Assembly (NCBI GenBank): GCA_937936675.1
Contig: CALDDL010000202.1
Coordinates: forward strand, 1 to 11,041
DNA: 11,041 nucleotides
Direction: 5' to 3'
Source: an uncultured bacterium
GTDB taxonomy: Bacteria; Bacteroidota; Ignavibacteria; Ignavibacteriales; Melioribacteraceae
Shown: positions 7,010 to 11,041 of the stretch, in pieces
How positions within the stretch are numbered: position 1 is the stretch's first letter
Layout: every line of letters starts with the position of its first letter
Program-made: the position numbers and the translations under genes
The notes under the pieces: model-generated
What the model saw: the letters and a program-made list of their open reading frames with translations, nothing else
The model's database searches: none
What the model was told of the DNA's origin: nothing

Positions 7010-8317
7010 TTAATTTGTAAATATTGTATTACCCTTTAGAAGTACTTTATTGATCTTCAGTATGAAATTGTTATTATTTTTAATAATATCTGTTATCAAA
7101 ATATCTGCGTTCGAGCCTGTCTTTATTGTTCCGGTCTTTTCTAGTCCAAGAATATGTGCAGGATTCATGGAACACATTTTTGAGGCATTAATTAATGCAT
7201 ATTCAAATCTCATTGGTTTATGGAGTTCATTCCAAATACCTTCAATTGGTTGAGTGAACCATGTTAATAAGTTTGCAAAAGCCTTATCCATCGTTAGCAC
7301 ACTACCGAAGAGAGCGTTGTAATTTCCATTATCGCCAATGTAAAGAAACTCTCCGTTCTTACTCAGTTTTCCTACTACTCCATTCATCTTATAATCATTC
7401 ACTTTTTTCATATTAGTAACAAACATGCTATCGGAAATTGCGATACATTTATCAATTCCTTTTCTTCTAATCATATCCATGACATAAGATTTATCAATAT
7501 GATAACCATCGGGAATAATTTCGGCATAGATATTTGGGGATTTCAAGATAGTTTCCAACGCACCTCCATTATCAAATGGTTTGAATGAAGAGGATGAGGG
7601 ACCATTTAAAACATGAATTGCTAATTTTAATCCTTTCTTAATAGCAGTGGAATATTCGTTCCCATTAGCACCAGTATGCCCAGCGGCTACTAGAACGTCA
7701 TTCTTATTAAGATATTCAATTAAGTTAAACGCATCTTTGCCCCATTCAGGAACAATATTAACTATCTTAATATTCCCATCTGCGGCTTTTTGTAATTCAC
7801 TGAATAGTTTTTTCGAAGGCTTAAAGAAATATTTAGGATTATGTGCCCCTTTATATCTTTCTTCTTTCATAAAAGTACCTTCTATATATATTCCATAGAA
7901 GATATCTTTTAGTTTGGATTCTGATTTGCTTTTAAATTCTGCTATATAGTTAAAAATCTTCTTAATTTTTTCGATTGGAGCTTCTAAGGATGTAAACCCA
8001 ACTAAAGTAGTTCCATGTCTAGCATATTCTTTCATCGAATTTTCTAAACCAAACAAATAATTCTTTTTACTTACTGAAAACGATTCCTTTTTATAATCAT
8101 ACAATCCATTCGTTAAATCAAAGCCACCGATTCCATTTGTATGAATATCAATAAATCCGGGAATAATATATTTCCCTTTTGCATCAATAATTTGAGCTGA
8201 ATTATCTTTCATTAATTTCTTAGAAATATTAGTTATAATTCCATCCTCTATTTCTAAATTAGTTTTTCTCAATCCATGAGGAAGGAGGACATTTCCATTA
8301 TTTATAATTAATTTCAT
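7010..8317 (-). CDS. nagA: N-acetylglucosamine-6-phosphate deacetylase
   Basis: Cytoplasmic amidohydrolase that converts GlcNAc-6-phosphate to glucosamine-6-phosphate and acetate, the committed step of GlcNAc catabolism. Visible family blocks are PGFIDIHTNGIGGFD (53-67), the Glu of YIEGTFM (Glu146) followed by GAHNP (157-161), GHTGANGNEY (213-222, metal ligand His214), IHVLNGPS (234-241, metal ligand His235), DGYHID (270-275) and AISDS with the catalytic Asp296. The late GTIKTGSNADILI (396-408) is the usual amidohydrolase C-terminal strand motif. The first metal motif is H-x-N (His59, Asn61) instead of the H-x-H of most NagA or Q-x-N of the E. coli enzyme. At 435 residues it is somewhat longer than the common 380. 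No signal peptide is present. Its start is 2 bases after the stop of the upstream symporter, which points to translational coupling and to the symporter feeding this pathway. NagB and a GlcNAc kinase are not in the window. Confidence 0.9.
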   Translation of the reverse strand: MKLIINNGNVLLPHGLRKTNLEIEDGIITNISKKLMKDNSAQIIDAKGKYIIPGFIDIHTNGIGGFDLTNGLYDYKKESFSVSKKNYLFGLENSMKEYARHGTTLVGFTSLEAPIEKIKKIFNYIAEFKSKSESKLKDIFYGIYIEGTFMKEERYKGAHNPKYFFKPSKKLFSELQKAADGNIKIVNIVPEWGKDAFNLIEYLNKNDVLVAAGHTGANGNEYSTAIKKGLKLAIHVLNGPSSSSFKPFDNGGALETILKSPNIYAEIIPDGYHIDKSYVMDMIRRKGIDKCIAISDSMFVTNMKKVNDYKMNGVVGKLSKNGEFLYIGDNGNYNALFGSVLTMDKAFANLLTWFTQPIEGIWNELHKPMRFEYALINASKMCSMNPAHILGLEKTGTIKTGSNADILITDIIKNNNNFILKINKVLLKGNTIFTN

Positions 8318-8319
8318 AC

Positions 8320-9792
8320 TTATTGACGCCTAATTCTTTTAAATAATTTATCGACTCTCTCAACTTCTTCATTAGTTTGTTTGCTAATCAAACCTTCAAA
8401 ATAGAAAACAGAAAATGATACAATAAGTTCAGCACCGGTATAAAACTCGAAAGTAGTAGGAAATCCTGTAATTAATGGGATACCATATTTTACAAAGACG
8501 AAAGCAGAGAAACCCGCTGCCCAAGAATAGATTGCACCGCGCCAAGTCGGCTTTCTAAATATCATTCCGAATAATAATGGAATCGATATCGGACCGAGTA
8601 TTGCGGCATACCATTCAACCATAGTATTGAATGCACCTTCGAGATGAATTGTGATCAATGCGGATACAATAGTTAATAATCCAAAAACAATTGTAGAGAT
8701 CATCCCGATCTTCACAAGTTTATTTTCTGAGGCATTAGCACTAAAAGATCTTTGATAAATATCTTTAGTGAAAACTGCCGACAAGGAATTAAGATCAGCA
8801 CTAATCATCGACATAGTAGCAGCAAAAATTGAAGAAACAAAAAGTCCAATCATTCCCGGAGTTAATTGACTAAAGAATTTTTGGGCAACCAATACATAAG
8901 CTTGTTCAGGATTTTCAATTTCACCGATTACTAATCTTGCAGACCAGATAGGGACATAGATTGCCAATGGATAAATGAGATATAAAAGAGCTGAGAGTAT
9001 AGCCGCTTTCTTAGCATCTGAAGGTTTGCCGATGGAATAAAATCGCTGAGCTAAGCCCCAAGTTCCGCCATTATAACTAAGAATAATTACAAACAAATAA
9101 ACTATCATAAACCCGGGAGAAATAGCATCACTAAAGAGAGATGAATGACCGGCTGGAAGATTATCCCACATATTTGACCATCCGCCTACAGCATTAAGAA
9201 CCAAATATACCAAAACGAATGAAGTACCGAATTGAACAACGAATTGCATAAAATCTGTGAGCATAGTAGCCCAAAGACCACCAAACATAATATATAGCAT
9301 TGTTACTAAACCGCACGCTATAATTGTAAACTCAAGCGGAAAACCGGAAACAACATGAACAATAATAGAAAGCGAATAGAGCTTAACGCCCTCATCAATA
9401 AACTTAATACCGATACCGCTCCATGCAAATAGTTTTCTTGTCTTAAGATCGAATCGTTCTTCTAAGTATTCAACGGGAGTAATAACATTAAGCCGCACCC
9501 ATTTAGGAGCCCATGTATAAGCACCGATAATCATTGCAACGAATATAGGAACAGCAAAAAATGTCCATATCGAAAATCCACTCATATAAGCTACTGTTGC
9601 GTGCCCAACGAAAGCGAATGCACTATAACCGCTCATGTGATGCGAGATCGCAGCCATCCACCATGGAACACTTTTTCCTCCCGCAAAATAATCTTCCATG
9701 TTTTTTACTTTACTTTTAGCGTAGTAACCAATAGCGGAAACCAAAATTGTATAGATAAGAATTACAACATAATCGGCATTTTGAAGGAGCAT
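8320..9792 (-). CDS. Sodium:solute symporter (SSS family), 490 aa, probable aminosugar importer
   Basis: Inner-membrane SSS-family transporter of ordinary length. Family marks include the first hydrophobic segment (about 8-24), NMEDYFAGGKSVPWWMAAIS (31-50), the TPVEYLEERF block (105-114), GGLWATMLTDFMQFVVQ (171-187) and the late helix SIFAATMSMISADLNSLSAVFTKDIY (321-346, broken here only by the family variation). In that helix Ser328 aligns with Ser364 of Vibrio SGLT at the Na2 site, but the next residue is Met329 where that protein has Ser365. It sits directly upstream of nagA with a 2-base gap and 34 bases after the upstream GH20 gene, so import of GlcNAc or a related aminosugar is the natural inference. 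A weak GAGAAAA stretch precedes the ATG. It is clearly not a recent copy of the 631-residue symporter at the other end of the locus. The substrate and coupling ion cannot be read from sequence. Confidence 0.9.
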   Translation of the reverse strand: MLLQNADYVVILIYTILVSAIGYYAKSKVKNMEDYFAGGKSVPWWMAAISHHMSGYSAFAFVGHATVAYMSGFSIWTFFAVPIFVAMIIGAYTWAPKWVRLNVITPVEYLEERFDLKTRKLFAWSGIGIKFIDEGVKLYSLSIIVHVVSGFPLEFTIIACGLVTMLYIMFGGLWATMLTDFMQFVVQFGTSFVLVYLVLNAVGGWSNMWDNLPAGHSSLFSDAISPGFMIVYLFVIILSYNGGTWGLAQRFYSIGKPSDAKKAAILSALLYLIYPLAIYVPIWSARLVIGEIENPEQAYVLVAQKFFSQLTPGMIGLFVSSIFAATMSMISADLNSLSAVFTKDIYQRSFSANASENKLVKIGMISTIVFGLLTIVSALITIHLEGAFNTMVEWYAAILGPISIPLLFGMIFRKPTWRGAIYSWAAGFSAFVFVKYGIPLITGFPTTFEFYTGAELIVSFSVFYFEGLISKQTNEEVERVDKLFKRIRRQ

Positions 9793-9826
9793 ATTTTTCT
9801 CATTTTAATTTTTTATTTAAAGATTT

Positions 9827-11041
9827 TTATGGTGTTCCAAAGTAATCAATAATTGAATCGTAGATTAATCCGGCATTTATTTGAGCAGATTTTTGAGTCA
9901 TCCAATCATTCGCCCACTCTATATATTCATGCTTCAATCTCATAGTCAATTCTAAAATTTCTTTATTATTTTCTATTTGAGTGCCTTCTGCTTTACGTAC
10001 AATTTTAGAAGCTAAGATTGATTGCCAGTACTGAAAGTAACCAGCTTTACTCCAATTATCTAAAATTTCAAATCCTGAATTAGCTTTAGGTATCAATTGA
10101 TTTAATTCATTTATTCCTTCTGCAATTTTTGGAGTTGATCCATAAATCTGTTTTTTCAATGCATCCCATTGATTTCTATTTTTCCATTTTGAAATCAAGT
10201 CATTGATATAGTCTTTGGGTGGAGATTTAGAATCTTTCAATCCTGTCCACATGATCCCAGTAGTGTTTTGATAATTGAATGGGAAAGTGTACCCGATTTT
10301 TTCAAAAGTATTATTAATTTCAATTTCGCTACTCTTAAAAAAATGTTTTTGAATTTCTTTTAAAATATTTTCTTTACATAAGGTAGAATTTTTAATAGTA
10401 TATGGAGCACTATAAAGCCAAAGTTCTTGAGTTTCATAATTAGGTATTCTCACTGCCCAGCTTGTAACGCAAGTGCCTAATAAATTTAGTTGAACCGTCT
10501 TACGTGCAGCACCTATTATATTATCGAAGTGGAGGTTATTAGTTCCTGCAAATACTCCATCACCATAACTCCGAGAACTACTACACAGAATTATCTCATA
10601 TCCTTTTTCTTTCAAATAATCGCTTGTATAAAAGGCATTGAGGTTGCCTTGACGATCAATTATCTGAGGGAAAGTATTTATTATATCAGCCGTAATTTTA
10701 TCTTTTGCTAATCTTCCCTTCCCCCATACCATAACACGTCCGGGAATCGAATCTCCATCCCAATAGTTCCAATCCCATATAACAAATTTTTTGGATACTT
10801 CATCAAGTTCATTCGGATGACTGAGAATCATATCACACCAAACACCGGGTTTGATATTTTTCTCAAATAGCGGAACAGCAATATCATTCAAATAATCGGC
10901 ATATAATTTATTCTCCCCTACTTTATCGGCGGTATTTTTACACACATCGCAAGTTGCGAATGCATAGGCTTCGTCTCCGCCAAGATGAAAATATTTTATA
11001 TCTCCGAATATTTCCAAATATTCATTGATCCATTTTTTCAT
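9827..11041 (-). CDS. GH20 beta-N-acetylhexosaminidase, C-terminal part (N-terminus beyond window edge)
   Basis: The frame is open to the right edge; the ATG at the last three bases is most likely internal, because the first half of a GH20 barrel is missing. The 404 visible residues open with the end of the barrel strand that carries catalysis: YFHLGGDEAYAF (17-28 of the fragment), where Asp23-Glu24 is the catalytic pair. It is followed at once by CDVC (31-34), a CxxC arrangement seen in a branch of bacterial GH20 enzymes (HLGGDEAxxxGxCPxC) distinct from the classical chitobiase type. Later barrel parts include PGVWCDMIL (65-73), VIWDWNYWD (87-95) and LLGTCVTSWAVRIP (187-200). A helical region of about 150 residues closes the protein. 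It is the first visible gene of the operon, 34 bases ahead of the symporter. The presence of a signal peptide cannot be judged. It differs strongly from the GH20 at 2540-4585, suggesting a different linkage or substrate preference. Confidence 0.85.
   Translation of the reverse strand: MKKWINEYLEIFGDIKYFHLGGDEAYAFATCDVCKNTADKVGENKLYADYLNDIAVPLFEKNIKPGVWCDMILSHPNELDEVSKKFVIWDWNYWDGDSIPGRVMVWGKGRLAKDKITADIINTFPQIIDRQGNLNAFYTSDYLKEKGYEIILCSSSRSYGDGVFAGTNNLHFDNIIGAARKTVQLNLLGTCVTSWAVRIPNYETQELWLYSAPYTIKNSTLCKENILKEIQKHFFKSSEIEINNTFEKIGYTFPFNYQNTTGIMWTGLKDSKSPPKDYINDLISKWKNRNQWDALKKQIYGSTPKIAEGINELNQLIPKANSGFEILDNWSKAGYFQYWQSILASKIVRKAEGTQIENNKEILELTMRLKHEYIEWANDWMTQKSAQINAGLIYDSIIDYFGTP

Noticed and set aside
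614..9792. The two SSS symporters, or the two GH20 genes, as recent tandem duplicates
   Set aside because: The symporters differ in length (631 versus 490), loop size and Na2 residues, and the GH20 proteins differ around the catalytic pair and in their C-terminal regions, so these are distant paralogues.
9793..9826. Promoter in the 34-base gap between the partial GH20 gene and the symporter
   Set aside because: The gap is AT-rich and too short for a convincing promoter with a leader; I see no paired -33/-7 or -35/-10 elements that stand out from the background.
11039..11041. ATG at the very edge taken as the true start of the GH20 gene
   Set aside because: The protein would begin about 22 residues before the catalytic Asp-Glu and lack the first half of the barrel, so the real start must lie beyond the window.

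Overview
The window is one stretch of AT-rich bacterial DNA carrying eight genes, all read on the minus strand and packed 2 to 34 bases apart, or overlapping by 8 bases at the last junction. No gene-free stretch exceeds 300 bases, and I see no promoter, strong terminator, RNA gene, mobile element or CRISPR array. The simplest reading is the interior of one long operon whose promoter lies beyond the right edge and whose last gene runs off the left edge. The best taxonomic clue is the C-terminal tail of the gene at 5764-6984. It has a type IX secretion (Por) sorting domain beginning NYPNPFNPST and ending SGVYFYEL...KKKMIILK, a wording typical of Ignavibacteria and relatives in the Bacteroidota/Chlorobi group. 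That assignment is an inference from one motif plus base composition.

In transcription order (right to left) the genes are: the C-terminal part of a GH20 beta-N-acetylhexosaminidase cut by the window edge (9827-11041); a sodium:solute symporter (8320-9792); nagA, N-acetylglucosamine-6-phosphate deacetylase (7010-8317); a secreted GH18-like TIM-barrel protein with a T9SS sorting tail (5764-6984); a NagX/HGSNAT-like multipass membrane protein (4616-5746); a complete exported GH20 hexosaminidase (2540-4585); a second, larger sodium:solute symporter (614-2509); and the N-terminal part of an exported SGNH/GDSL esterase of the XynB-like/CE3-like type (1-621).

Together they form a utilisation locus for a GlcNAc-containing glycan such as chitin-derived oligosaccharides, peptidoglycan fragments or host-type glycans. 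A likely scheme is that the T9SS-exported GH18-like protein acts at or outside the cell surface and the SGNH esterase removes acyl groups. The GH20 enzymes would then release terminal GlcNAc/GalNAc, one or both SSS transporters (perhaps with the NagX-like protein) move sugars across the inner membrane, and NagA deacetylates GlcNAc-6-phosphate in the cytoplasm. A GlcNAc kinase, NagB deaminase, regulator and SusC/SusD pair are not in the window and would have to be elsewhere.

The points most worth a second look are the degenerate GH18-like protein, the HGSNAT-type acetyltransferase signature in the membrane protein, the altered metal-site motif of NagA, and the two clearly different SSS transporters in one operon.
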